Source of the DNA: a virus
Reading direction: 5' to 3' (one strand)
Virus record (IMG/VR): IMGVR_UViG_3300048591_000481
Span: 1-47,129 of that record
DNA: 47,129 nt
Positions 29,616-37,143 of the stretch are shown one piece after another. Under the pieces are notes generated by a model that was not told the origin of the DNA, searched no databases, and saw only the letters and a program-made list of their open reading frames with translations. Position numbers and translations under genes: made by a program. Numbering within the stretch: position 1 is the first letter of the stretch; each line of letters starts with the position of its first letter.

Positions 29616-29957
29616 ATGGAACAAATAATAAGAGACACTTTTGGTCAAACGGGATATTTTGTTATCCCTATAATTTCAGGGATATTGATTAGTTTCCTTG
29701 CTGAAGCATTAAATAAGATTACACCACAAATAATTAATAATCACTTATTACTTTTCATAATCAACATAGCAACTACCACATTAGTCATATTCACTTTCCC
29801 AAGTTACTTTGAAAATGATATTGCTGAACTAATCTTTGCATTTGTTATAAACTTATCATTCGCTTATGTGTTCTATTACACATTAGGGAAGAAAGTAATC
29901 GAAGCGATAATGAAATCAGTAGAAAAAAAAATAATTAAAGAAGATGAGAAAGAATAA
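29616..29957 (+). CDS. holin candidate
   Basis: A 113-residue protein with three predicted membrane helices (about residues 14-35, 47-65 and 68-92) and a highly charged C-terminal tail (EKKIIKEDEKE). Three helices and a charged tail are the pattern of class I holins, which form the hole that releases endolysin. AAGGGG lies upstream. It overlaps the next gene by one base. Confidence 0.72.
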   Translation: MEQIIRDTFGQTGYFVIPIISGILISFLAEALNKITPQIINNHLLLFIINIATTTLVIFTFPSYFENDIAELIFAFVINLSFAYVFYYTLGKKVIEAIMKSVEKKIIKEDEKE

Positions 29958-30472
29958 TGAGCAAGGAAAATTTAGTAAAGCTGTTCTTTTTATTAGTAAC
30001 TGTACTAATACTTTCAGTTTTAATAAGTGATATATTTAAGAGTTGTTCGAGAAATGATAAACCTAATATTATAGTTATGACTGATACTGTATGGGCGAAA
30101 CCAGATACTGTCCGTATTCCTAAATATTTATCTGCTGATAAAGTCCCTGCTAAAATTGATACAGTATTCATAGATAATGAAGCGATTGAATATGCTATCA
30201 GTGATACTGTAACTTTTTATGATAGCAGTAAAATATGGGTAAGATATTATTCACCGCCATTAAATGTATTTGATATAGAGGCTGATATAAAAGAAAAAGT
30301 GATAACCAAAAGTTCTTACATAACTAAAACTATTGAGATAGAGAAGCCAACTACATTTTGGGACAGGTTTAATTGGACTATATATGCAGGACAAGGATAT
30401 GATATAATTCATAAAGATTATAGTATTAGTGTAGGTGTAGGAATAGGATTTAATTTAGGTAAAATATTTTAA
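29957..30472 (+). CDS. spanin-like / envelope-spanning protein
   Basis: A 171-residue protein with one N-terminal membrane helix (about residues 8-27) and then a periplasmic region with repeated DTV-type segments (TDTVWAKPDTVRIP; KIDTVFID). It ends in a short beta-like Gly/Phe segment (GVGIGFNLGKIF), similar to outer-membrane strand ends. Position between holin and lysozyme and the single anchor suit an i-spanin, which disrupts the outer membrane. No separate lipoprotein partner was seen. Similar proteins occur in phages of Bacteroidota. Confidence 0.62.
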   Translation: MSKENLVKLFFLLVTVLILSVLISDIFKSCSRNDKPNIIVMTDTVWAKPDTVRIPKYLSADKVPAKIDTVFIDNEAIEYAISDTVTFYDSSKIWVRYYSPPLNVFDIEADIKEKVITKSSYITKTIEIEKPTTFWDRFNWTIYAGQGYDIIHKDYSISVGVGIGFNLGKIF

Positions 30473-30483
30473 GGAAATTTAAT

Positions 30484-31017
30484 ATGTTCACAAAAAAAGA
30501 AGTGTTTGATATGTGTAATATAGTAGCACCACAGTTTGGTTTTGAACCTTCATTGATTAAAGCTGTGTGTTTACAAGAAGGTGGCAAGAATAAAGATGGA
30601 ACTTTTGCACCTGATAGAGCAAGATTAGAGCAGGGCTTCTATATAAGATATGTAGAAAATAAAAATGAATTAGCCACTACTTCTGAAGTATTATTATCTG
30701 CAAGTTATGGTGTAATGCAGATGATGGGACTATCATTAAAGGAGGCAGGTTATTTTGATTTCTACTTTAACCAATCTTCTATGCAGAATATTCTCGGTTC
30801 ACCATTATCACAATTTGCTATACCTTCTGCATTAGATGAATATTGTGTTAATCTTAAATGGCAAATTGAATGGGGATGTAAATGGTTACAGAAGAAAAAG
30901 GCTTTAGCAAAAGGTGATATTAATAAGACATTATCATTATGGAATGGTGATATGACAGGTAAATATGCCAATGAAGTGTTAGGCAAGAAGAACAGATTAA
31001 ATATTATTCTTGCATAA
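30484..31017 (+). CDS. SLT-type lysozyme endolysin
   Basis: A 177-residue protein of the lysozyme-like transglycosylase superfamily, which cleaves peptidoglycan. Catalytic Glu32 sits in KAVCLQEGG, and the SLT motif ASYGVMQMMG follows (about residues 73-82). A third aromatic helix (WQIEWGCKWLQ) completes the usual fold. There is no signal peptide, so release needs the holin. AAGGAA lies before the ATG. It is the last gene of the rightward arm and is followed by a terminator. Confidence 0.85.
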   Translation: MFTKKEVFDMCNIVAPQFGFEPSLIKAVCLQEGGKNKDGTFAPDRARLEQGFYIRYVENKNELATTSEVLLSASYGVMQMMGLSLKEAGYFDFYFNQSSMQNILGSPLSQFAIPSALDEYCVNLKWQIEWGCKWLQKKKALAKGDINKTLSLWNGDMTGKYANEVLGKKNRLNIILA

Positions 31018-31052
31018 TCTATTAGGTTAGATTTACAAAGCGGGATAATATG

Positions 31053-31087
31053 AGCCAGCAATTCCTAAACAGAATGCTGGCTTTTTT
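31053..31087 (+). terminator. intrinsic terminator of rightward arm
   Basis: A strong hairpin with arms AGCCAGC and GCTGGCT, extended by ATTC/GAAT with one bulged A, and loop CTAAACA, followed by a T6 run (31082-31087). It lies 35 bases after the lysozyme stop, between convergent arms. On the minus strand there is no equivalent T-run, so it serves the plus strand. Confidence 0.88.
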
Positions 31088-31088
31088 A

Positions 31089-31325
31089 TTATTGTTGCAA
31101 AGCAACTAAATGTACTATTTCATAATTATCATATAAGGTGAATATAGGTTTGCCTGTTGCTTTAGACATACTTTCTTTCTTAATCATATTATGGGTATCA
31201 CTAAAATTACTTATAATATCTTCAGTGGTAATATCTCCCACCTTAAATGTCTTAGCTATTTCAGATTTAGTATCAAGGTCAATCATTAATCTTACATAAC
31301 TAATTACATATTTCTTATCTTCCAT
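31089..31325 (-). CDS. hypothetical protein, last gene of leftward arm
   Basis: A 78-residue charged protein. The start at ATG 31325 is chosen because GGAG lies eight bases upstream; a TTG further up is unlikely. It overlaps the previous gene by 11 bases. No motif recognised. It is the last gene before the convergent terminator. Confidence 0.62.
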   Translation of the reverse strand: MEDKKYVISYVRLMIDLDTKSEIAKTFKVGDITTEDIISNFSDTHNMIKKESMSKATGKPIFTLYDNYEIVHLVALQQ

Positions 31326-32040
31326 TTGTTTCTCCAAATATTCTTTTGAATTTATGTCTTAGATGCCTTTTAACTTTAGCAGGGAATATCCAATTAAACC
31401 AACTTGTCGGGTCTTTTATGTTAAACTTTACAGGGTCTCTCTGATACAAGTAAGCAAAAGATATATGATAATACCCCGCAACACCTGCAAGTTTCTTGTA
31501 ACGCAAAGACCCACCCAATTTGACCTGTCCATAAATCCAAACCATATAATCATAAAAAGCCCAATATATGTGTTGATTGTAATAACTGCTAATAACGTTA
31601 CCTAATTCTGAATTTCTTACAGTTGTAGTAAACACTATAAAATGCTCAACATCAGATTTAGTTTTCGGGTTAGCATAAGAATAAACTTCTTTTCTAAATC
31701 TGCAATAACCATCTTTTGTTCGTTTATACTTTTCCACTATCAGTTCGTAGTACTCATCAAAATAGAACGCTACATCTTCCTTGCCCCTGAATTTATCCAT
31801 AATAACTTTCCAAGAATAATTACCATCAATGAATCCTAATCCTTGTCCACATTCAATCAAGAAATGTGTAAAGCCAATATCCTTAGCAACCATATAAGTG
31901 TTATACATTCTATTAGATAATACAATCGGGTCATCATTCGCATGTTCGTGTATCGAAATGAACAGTCCCCTGAACCCTTCATCATACAATTCTTTTAGAT
32001 GTGTTGCCCTATAATCTCCATCACAAATTCCAAGTATCAT
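31315..32040 (-). CDS. TIM-barrel-like protein of unknown function, paralogue 1
   Basis: A 241-residue protein that shares a C-terminal half with the protein at 34505: WIYGQVKLGGSLRYK, YLYQRDPVKFNIKDPTSW, WIFPAKVKRHLR. The N-terminal half has beta-alpha repeats (MILGICDGDYRATHL; GFRGLFISIHEHA; GFTHFLIECGQG), suggesting a barrel like glycosidase or polysaccharide-enzyme proteins. Basic residues fill the C-terminus (HKFKRIFG). GGGAG precedes the start. No catalytic residue can be named. Confidence 0.7.
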   Translation of the reverse strand: MILGICDGDYRATHLKELYDEGFRGLFISIHEHANDDPIVLSNRMYNTYMVAKDIGFTHFLIECGQGLGFIDGNYSWKVIMDKFRGKEDVAFYFDEYYELIVEKYKRTKDGYCRFRKEVYSYANPKTKSDVEHFIVFTTTVRNSELGNVISSYYNQHIYWAFYDYMVWIYGQVKLGGSLRYKKLAGVAGYYHISFAYLYQRDPVKFNIKDPTSWFNWIFPAKVKRHLRHKFKRIFGETNGR

Positions 32041-32456
32041 TTCATTTCTCCCTTTAATAATTCTGGATTATCGTGGATATTACCGAATACTTCATCTATA
32101 TTTGATTGTATCATATATTTAATTGGAGTGTCAAATACTTCAGCAAGATTAGCTCTCCCATAGTCAGAGTCTTTCTTTATCACCACCACCGTACCTGTTA
32201 AAGGAGGATTGTCTGTGTTTAATGGAGTCTCATCTTCCACTCCTACTATTATATAATTCTCTTCAGGTTTATATTTCTCTTTACATTCTTTACATAAAGA
32301 ATCTTCTAAAAACCCTACAATTTGTTTATGATATTTATCCATATCAATAGTTGGCTCTCCTTGTGGAGTATATTCAGATGCTAATAAAATTTCAGCATCT
32401 TCTGCTTTGTAGCAAATACGGCATATTCTTTTCACTAATGCTATTTTGTTTTTCAT
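32037..32456 (-). CDS. small zinc-binding protein
   Basis: A 139-residue protein with CRICYK near the N-terminus (about residues 12-17) and CKECKEK (about residues 55-61). The two pairs make a likely four-Cys zinc site. The rest is acidic. It may be a regulator or adaptor. It overlaps the following gene by four bases (ATGA), so expression is coupled. GAGGGG lies before the start. Confidence 0.65.
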   Translation of the reverse strand: MKNKIALVKRICRICYKAEDAEILLASEYTPQGEPTIDMDKYHKQIVGFLEDSLCKECKEKYKPEENYIIVGVEDETPLNTDNPPLTGTVVVIKKDSDYGRANLAEVFDTPIKYMIQSNIDEVFGNIHDNPELLKGEMK

Positions 32457-32647
32457 TACACTGCCCCTCTGATATTCTTTGATTTAACTCTCAAACTTAT
32501 TTTACTACATACAACTTTAGTATTATCTAAAGTGTGGTTCGGAGCTAATACAGTACCTGTTATAATATTATTCTTATCATAGTTATCACGTGCCCAAGAG
32601 ACCATCTTTCTATAACCATCTTCTTCAGTGAAATTATTCCTTTTCAT
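32456..32647 (-). CDS. small hypothetical protein
   Basis: A 63-residue basic protein with no clear motif. GAGGTG precedes the ATG at 32647. It overlaps both neighbours (14 bases upstream, one base downstream), typical of the packed leftward operon. Confidence 0.58.
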   Translation of the reverse strand: MKRNNFTEEDGYRKMVSWARDNYDKNNIITGTVLAPNHTLDNTKVVCSKISLRVKSKNIRGAV

Positions 32648-32936
32648 TTTGCACCTCGAATTCTTTAACCAAAAATTCTAAACCTTTTAAGTTCTCTTTA
32701 TGTATATCACAAACATGGTTTATTATAGGTATCACTTCTGGCATACGAAGTTTCACGCTTGAGTCTAATGCTATATTATAATAAGATATTCTTTTCTTGA
32801 TAGTGTTGATTAACGATTTAATCATCTCTGCAATAACTTCATTAGTCTTCTCCATTTCAATATCATTTTCTTTTAACTTCCTGTAAATATCTAATGCGAG
32901 CATTTGTTCTTCTATTGTTATATTAGTAAATTCCAT
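32634..32936 (-). CDS. small helical hypothetical protein
   Basis: A 100-residue protein, largely helical, with charged Glu/Lys segments. AGGAGG is a strong ribosome site. It overlaps the MazG-like gene's end by 14 bases and the next gene's start. No family recognised. Confidence 0.62.
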   Translation of the reverse strand: MEFTNITIEEQMLALDIYRKLKENDIEMEKTNEVIAEMIKSLINTIKKRISYYNIALDSSVKLRMPEVIPIINHVCDIHKENLKGLEFLVKEFEVQNEKE

Positions 32937-33222
32937 CTTTTGCCTCCTGAATTATTTTTTTTAATCTGGTTAGTTTAGCATTAATCTTATTACCTAATTC
33001 ATTTCTATCAAACATTAGTGATAATTGATTTACCATAATAATTACATCTGCCAACTCTTCTATGACAGATGATGTTAATCTTTCTTTACTATAATCATTC
33101 TTATTTATTCTGAGTTTGACTATTGCCTGTGTTAATTCTGCCATCTCCTCTACTGCTTTGAGTAGCTGAACTTCTTTCCCAAATACCTTTATTGCTTCAA
33201 TGTAAATATTTTCTTTTTCCAT
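32923..33222 (-). CDS. MazG-like nucleotide pyrophosphohydrolase
   Basis: A 99-residue all-helical protein with the MazG/dUTPase-2 metal motif: VEEMAEL (Glu25, Glu26, Glu29) and, about 27 residues on, EELADV (Glu55, Glu56, Asp59). Such enzymes cleave NTP or dNTP to the monophosphate and may adjust nucleotide pools or (p)ppGpp in infection. The upstream ATG lacks a good ribosome site, and a TATAAT-like box lies just before it, so leaderless expression is conceivable. Confidence 0.75.
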   Translation of the reverse strand: MEKENIYIEAIKVFGKEVQLLKAVEEMAELTQAIVKLRINKNDYSKERLTSSVIEELADVIIMVNQLSLMFDRNELGNKINAKLTRLKKIIQEAKDGIY

Positions 33223-33297
33223 TAATTATACCCTATAAAATTTGATATAGCTTATTGATTAATTTTCGATTTAAGCCCTCTAATAAGCTTGTTACAA

Positions 33298-33345
33298 GAC
33301 TTTATTTCTTTACCCAATATAAACTAAGGATTATTAAATAAAGTC
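33298..33345. repeat. 10-bp inverted repeat between genes
   Basis: Arms GACTTTATTT (33298-33307) and AAATAAAGTC (33336-33345) are exact reverse complements separated by 28 bases. It covers the 111-base gap before the MazG-like gene and the stop of the AT-hook-like gene. A protein binding site for the neighbouring DNA-binding protein, or an mRNA hairpin, is possible. Confidence 0.45.
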
Positions 33346-33654
33346 TCTTATAACGCCTTTATTGCGTTCCTCTATGATTTTCTTTAACTCTTCACCGTAT
33401 TCTTTTTTGATAGATTTACCTGTCATCAGTTTGATAGCTTCATTATTTAACAGACTACTTGCAACTTTTTTAATAGCATCATTAAAGTTATGTGCATATA
33501 TCCCTGTTACTTTTTCTAAATCTTTCTGTTTAGTCCCTGTTAAATAACTATATACTAAGATTTCATTATGTTTCATCATCTCAATTTGTCTATCGACAGA
33601 TGGTCTGCCACGTTTATTCCTTTTTATCTCAGTGTTCAATGTAATGACTTTCAT
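33334..33654 (-). CDS. AT-hook-like DNA-binding protein
   Basis: A 106-residue basic protein. The ATG at 33654 has GGAGGG upstream, so the GTG 18 bases before it is not used. RNKRGRPSVDRQ (about residues 13-24) contains the RGRP core of an AT-hook, which binds the minor groove of AT-rich DNA. A helical region follows (EILVYSYLTGTKQKDLEKVTGIY) that may form a small helix-turn-helix. It is a likely phage regulator; the inverted repeat at 33298-33345 overlaps its 3' end. Confidence 0.65.
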   Translation of the reverse strand: MKVITLNTEIKRNKRGRPSVDRQIEMMKHNEILVYSYLTGTKQKDLEKVTGIYAHNFNDAIKKVASSLLNNEAIKLMTGKSIKKEYGEELKKIIEERNKGVIRDFI

Positions 33655-33772
33655 CTTTATTACCCTCCGCACAATCTCTTGATGACCTTAACACAACATA
33701 CACAACACCCATTACAATTATAAATAATGCTGCTAAAACTATATACCCTATTATATACGCTATATGGCTCAT
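33629..33772 (-). CDS. 47-residue single-span membrane protein
   Basis: Not long enough for routine ORF lists. ATG 33772 has GGAG eight bases upstream. One membrane helix (about residues 5-29: IAYIIGYIVLAALFIIVM) is followed by a polar charged tail (RSSRDCAEGNKDE). It overlaps the start of the AT-hook-like gene. Two similar tiny proteins are at 35259 and 45509. Confidence 0.55.
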   Translation of the reverse strand: MSHIAYIIGYIVLAALFIIVMGVVYVVLRSSRDCAEGNKDESHYIEH

Positions 33773-33784
33773 TTCATACTCCAT

Positions 33785-34270
33785 TTAATATTTGAAATCA
33801 GTTATTGTTATTTCAGTTCTTGGTGGTTCAGCAGGTAAATATAACAACCTACTCCCATCATGACTACCTATGAATCTAACAGAATCATCTTCTAATATTT
33901 GATATAGATGACCTGGTACTGAATCCTTTAATACCCCCGACCTACCTGTTAATACATCCTGTACCCCTTCATATAATGCTGAAAGGTCTATTACTCTATT
34001 TTCATTTGTATAGAAAATACATTTCAGATTATATTTATCTGTTAAGGGAAAAGTTAATTTCTGCTTTGACTTAAACACTATTACAGATTGTATAGCTTTC
34101 TTAGCCCACTCAACATACGCTTTAGAATAATAAGTAACAGGTGTAAACCTACCCTTACTGTCCATACGTATTTTTAATGAACCAAACTTATCTTTATAAA
34201 TGTAAGACACAGTCATAGAATTTTTCTTTACTCTGGCTATGCCAGGAAATATTATTTTAATTTCATTCAT
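33785..34270 (-). CDS. rusA: RusA-like Holliday junction resolvase
   Basis: A 161-residue protein of the RusA endodeoxyribonuclease family, which cuts Holliday and branched DNA. Near its middle, VIDLSALYEGVQDVL has the Asp/Asp spacing of the catalytic site, and ILEDDSV (about residue 127) provides the next acidic pair. It ends in PAEPPRTEITI, as RusA proteins do. With ERF and exonuclease it completes a recombination set. The start overlaps the previous gene by eight bases. Confidence 0.85.
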   Translation of the reverse strand: MNEIKIIFPGIARVKKNSMTVSYIYKDKFGSLKIRMDSKGRFTPVTYYSKAYVEWAKKAIQSVIVFKSKQKLTFPLTDKYNLKCIFYTNENRVIDLSALYEGVQDVLTGRSGVLKDSVPGHLYQILEDDSVRFIGSHDGSRLLYLPAEPPRTEITITDFKY

Positions 34271-34499
34271 TTATTTTTCTTTCCCCATCTATTTTTTTAT
34301 TCTTTCTTGTTTGTATAATGTTAATTAGTTTTTCTGATTCCTCTGGTGTAAATGAACCAAACTCTAATGATATTTCTTCTTTACCTAATTGACGAATCTG
34401 TCCAAATAAACTATATCCTAAAGGATTAGATATGCTACATTCAAGTTCTATCTTATCTAATGTTTTTCTAAGTTTTTTATCTTTAATAATAAATAACAT
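34263..34499 (-). CDS. small hypothetical protein
   Basis: A 78-residue protein. The ATG at 34499 is preferred over a GTG nine bases earlier because AGGTGAG lies before it. It overlaps RusA by eight bases. It is charged, with no metal or membrane motif. Confidence 0.6.
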   Translation of the reverse strand: MLFIIKDKKLRKTLDKIELECSISNPLGYSLFGQIRQLGKEEISLEFGSFTPEESEKLINIIQTRKNKKIDGERKINE

Positions 34500-34504
34500 A
34501 TTAC

Positions 34505-35278
34505 TCACCTAAATATTTTAATAAATCTTTTTCTTAAATATGTATTAATTGTTTTAGGAAATATCCACGTTAAATATGTAGTTGGATTTTTAATATCAAA
34601 TTTAATAGGGTCTCCCTGATATAAATAAAACTTAGTAATGTTATGTTTATCTGCATGCTTCTTCAGTGTTTTATATCTTAAAGAACCACCTATTTTTAAT
34701 TGACCATATATCCACACGAAAGGCATATCTTTATTCCATAGTTTATGTTGTCCCCAGTAGCTCGATATAGCGAGTTCACATTGGAATGCAATTGAGAAGT
34801 AATCATAGTTACGAGCAGTGCAATCAAATTTGAATGTATTATCATACATTAATCTTCTTCGCATTAATTCCGCTACTTCTGTTCTACTCCAACATTTACC
34901 ATTGTTAGCTTGTTTATATTCCTGCCTTTCATAGAACTGTTCAGGAAATTCACCTGCATACATATGGTACACAGCCATGTTATGTTTATCCTTATCGAAT
35001 TTATCTGATACTAATTCCCATATAGCGTCAAGTTCATTAATTCCCCATCCACCTGCTTCTAACAGAAATTCTTTACATCCTAATTTCTGTAACCTTAAAT
35101 ATGTATTATGATATTCTCTGATAGCATAATTAATATTAGGTCTATAATACGAGTAATAAGGATTGAAAGGTAATAATATCCCATCAAATCCTTGACTAAG
35201 CATTTTTCTTGCTTCTTCTTCTGTGAAATTATTAATCCATATACCTGTTATATTTTTTTTATTTTTTATAGTTATCAT
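34505..35278 (-). CDS. TIM-barrel-like protein of unknown function, paralogue 2
   Basis: A 257-residue protein clearly paralogous to 31315-32040: shared motifs WIYGQLKIGGSLRYK, LYQGDPIKFDIKNPT, LTWIFP and a basic C-terminal helix. The N-terminal half (GIWINNFTEEEARKML, GFDGILLPFNPYY, CKEFLLEAGGWG) has beta-alpha repeats. It lies about 2.5 kb from its partner on the same strand. Extra aromatic and Tyr-rich loops suggest carbohydrate binding, but no catalytic residues can be proven. Confidence 0.72.
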   Translation of the reverse strand: MITIKNKKNITGIWINNFTEEEARKMLSQGFDGILLPFNPYYSYYRPNINYAIREYHNTYLRLQKLGCKEFLLEAGGWGINELDAIWELVSDKFDKDKHNMAVYHMYAGEFPEQFYERQEYKQANNGKCWSRTEVAELMRRRLMYDNTFKFDCTARNYDYFSIAFQCELAISSYWGQHKLWNKDMPFVWIYGQLKIGGSLRYKTLKKHADKHNITKFYLYQGDPIKFDIKNPTTYLTWIFPKTINTYLRKRFIKIFR

Positions 35279-35402
35279 CTCTTTCTTCCTTGTAAATTTT
35301 TAATGTTATATAAGTAAGAATAAGTATCACAAATAAACCTGTAATTATTAAAGCACCAATAAATATTATTATATAATAACCTATACTTAAAATGTCTTCC
35401 AT
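35259..35402 (-). CDS. 47-residue single-span membrane protein
   Basis: ATG 35402 has AGGAGA upstream. A single long hydrophobic helix (about residues 5-35: ILSIGYYIIIFIGALIITG) is followed by a charged tail (KIYKEERDDNYKK). It overlaps the next gene (34505-35278) by 20 bases. Similar in design to 33629 and 45509. Confidence 0.55.
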   Translation of the reverse strand: MEDILSIGYYIIIFIGALIITGLFVILILTYITLKIYKEERDDNYKK

Positions 35403-35403
35403 T

Positions 35404-35715
35404 TTATTTCTCCTCTCTCCACTCAAGTGGATGAATTTTATTTTTTATATCACCCATAACTGCAAAATGAACGATAGTTGTTCCATCATCATTCAGATTA
35501 TCTAAGTCATAGACTTTACCTGTTCCTAAGTCTAATATCTCACCCTCAAGCAAACCAACCATTTCTTCTTGTTGATATACTGTTTCTTTTATTTTGTTAT
35601 AACATTTTACTAACTCTTTTAGAGAATCTGAAGTGTGAGTTAGTATAGTTGTCAGAGATTGTGGTTCACAAGAGTTCTTGCAAAACAACAAATATCTTTT
35701 GCTGGATTTCTTCAT
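35404..35715 (-). CDS. small hypothetical protein
   Basis: A 103-residue protein with strong AAGGAG ribosome site. It begins with a basic segment (MKKSSKRYLLF) and ends acidic. Some beta-type patterns follow residue 50 (VGLLEGEILDLGTGKVYDL), like a small OB or SH3 fold. Function unknown. Confidence 0.6.
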   Translation of the reverse strand: MKKSSKRYLLFCKNSCEPQSLTTILTHTSDSLKELVKCYNKIKETVYQQEEMVGLLEGEILDLGTGKVYDLDNLNDDGTTIVHFAVMGDIKNKIHPLEWREEK

Positions 35716-35727
35716 TTTAGTTCTCCT

Positions 35728-36072
35728 TTATTTCCCTTCGTAGATGTTGCCGATTACTTCGCAATAGTTTGTTATGATGTAAAGAGGTAGTATCATAGAC
35801 GGAAGCTCTTGTTCTTTAAGTTGTCCGGCAAAACATCCTTTATCAAATATGACTTCACATACACCTGTACTTTGTCCCTTTATTCTATCTCCCTCATAAA
35901 TCTCTTTGCCATTTTTATCGGTTAGTCCAGTAAATTGCATAAGTGTGAGGTGACTATACCCGCTATTATTATTTTTACCCATAACGACAAAATTAAAATT
36001 ACTTGTTTTGTGGATATTGCTTATCATTAAATTTCTTCTGCTATCCCAACATCTAAACTTTATCTCTCTCAT
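35728..36072 (-). CDS. YopX-family protein
   Basis: About 114 residues from the ATG at 36072, chosen because AGGAG lies eight bases upstream. The YopX hallmark is clear: MREIKFRCWDS at the start and FTGLTDKNGKEIYEGDRI in the middle, then the CEVIFDKG and TNYCEVIGNIYEG strands. YopX proteins are small phage and plasmid proteins of unknown molecular function, often in replication-region clusters. Confidence 0.88.
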   Translation of the reverse strand: MREIKFRCWDSRRNLMISNIHKTSNFNFVVMGKNNNSGYSHLTLMQFTGLTDKNGKEIYEGDRIKGQSTGVCEVIFDKGCFAGQLKEQELPSMILPLYIITNYCEVIGNIYEGK

Positions 36073-36082
36073 TTTAGTTCTC

Positions 36083-36904
36083 CTAATAACCAAATAGATT
36101 AGTCTGTGCATTAATATTTTTGATTCTGTTTAATATGGTATTAAAATGTTTCTCATCTTTTTCAATTATAATATATCTTCTGCCTGTCTTTATAGCTACT
36201 TCAGCTAAAGTACCTGAACCACCGAATGGGTCAAGTATAGTATCAGATGATTTAGTATAATGTAATACTAATTGAGTAATCAGACCAAGTGGTTTAATGG
36301 TTGGATGTTTCCAAGTTTTAGAAGGTACTGTATTATATTCTAATGCATCATAATTCCAAGAACTATCTTCATCAAAGTTTCTTTTAGTCTTGTCAACATC
36401 TTTTGTAAATATTAATATTGGTTCTACAGAATACCATATACGATTATTAGAAGCACCAGCGAACTGACTTCCCTTTGGCTTGTTCCAGAAATGCTGTCTA
36501 AAAAAATTGATTGGTTTTGTATTAGCGAATATATACGGTAACATCTTACTTGCACAAAACCATACTACTGTGTGTCCTGTTACCCTTAAACATTCTTGAA
36601 TCCATATTTTAATCTGTTCCTTAAATAGTTCTGTTTCATCCCACTCTTCTTTTTTCCTTACACCATAAGGTGGGTCTGTTATAACTACAAGATTTTCATT
36701 ATTACTTTTCATTCTAAATAATACATCCATCATATCCTCATTCCATAACCAACCATTTGTATTCCAATTAGTCTCATCTATTTCCTTATCACATTTAATA
36801 CATTTATGATGATAAGTCCACTTAGGAAACGTATGGGAAACTTCGGTTAATTCAATAGCATTACAATGAGGACATATAATAGTTTCATAATGGAAATTTT
36901 TCAT
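36083..36904 (-). CDS. DNA methyltransferase with N-terminal zinc ribbon
   Basis: A 273-residue amino-methyltransferase. The catalytic DPPY is at residues 77-80 and the AdoMet motif DPFGGSGT at 225-232, so the order is motif IV before motif I (beta class). HPTIKP (about 200-205) is the usual segment before motif I. A four-Cys zinc ribbon (CPHC at 11-14, CIKC at 35-38) precedes the catalytic domain. It probably makes N6-adenine (or N4-cytosine) marks. No cognate restriction gene is near, so a role in protecting phage DNA is likely. It overlaps the next gene by four bases. Confidence 0.86.
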   Translation of the reverse strand: MKNFHYETIICPHCNAIELTEVSHTFPKWTYHHKCIKCDKEIDETNWNTNGWLWNEDMMDVLFRMKSNNENLVVITDPPYGVRKKEEWDETELFKEQIKIWIQECLRVTGHTVVWFCASKMLPYIFANTKPINFFRQHFWNKPKGSQFAGASNNRIWYSVEPILIFTKDVDKTKRNFDEDSSWNYDALEYNTVPSKTWKHPTIKPLGLITQLVLHYTKSSDTILDPFGGSGTLAEVAIKTGRRYIIIEKDEKHFNTILNRIKNINAQTNLFGY

Positions 36905-37143
36905 TTGACACCTTTCGCAAATCCTGCTACTAAATTAATACGCATAATAGTTTTAGTGGTAGGATGTATTTTTAAGATTGGTTCATATTCAGTACCAGAT
37001 AATTTTGAAACATCATCTACATATTCAAATGCTCCGAACACCACCATATATTCGTGTAGTATTCTAAGCACTTCTACATCATCCTCTGACATAGCTAATA
37101 CAATAGCTTTTGTTTCATCTTTTTTACTTCTTAATATTTTCAT
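36901..37143 (-). CDS. small hypothetical protein
   Basis: An 80-residue protein between helicase and methyltransferase, overlapping each by four bases. Acidic first half (EDDVEVL) and basic end (RINLVAGFAKGVK). No motif recognised. Confidence 0.6.
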   Translation of the reverse strand: MKILRSKKDETKAIVLAMSEDDVEVLRILHEYMVVFGAFEYVDDVSKLSGTEYEPILKIHPTTKTIMRINLVAGFAKGVK

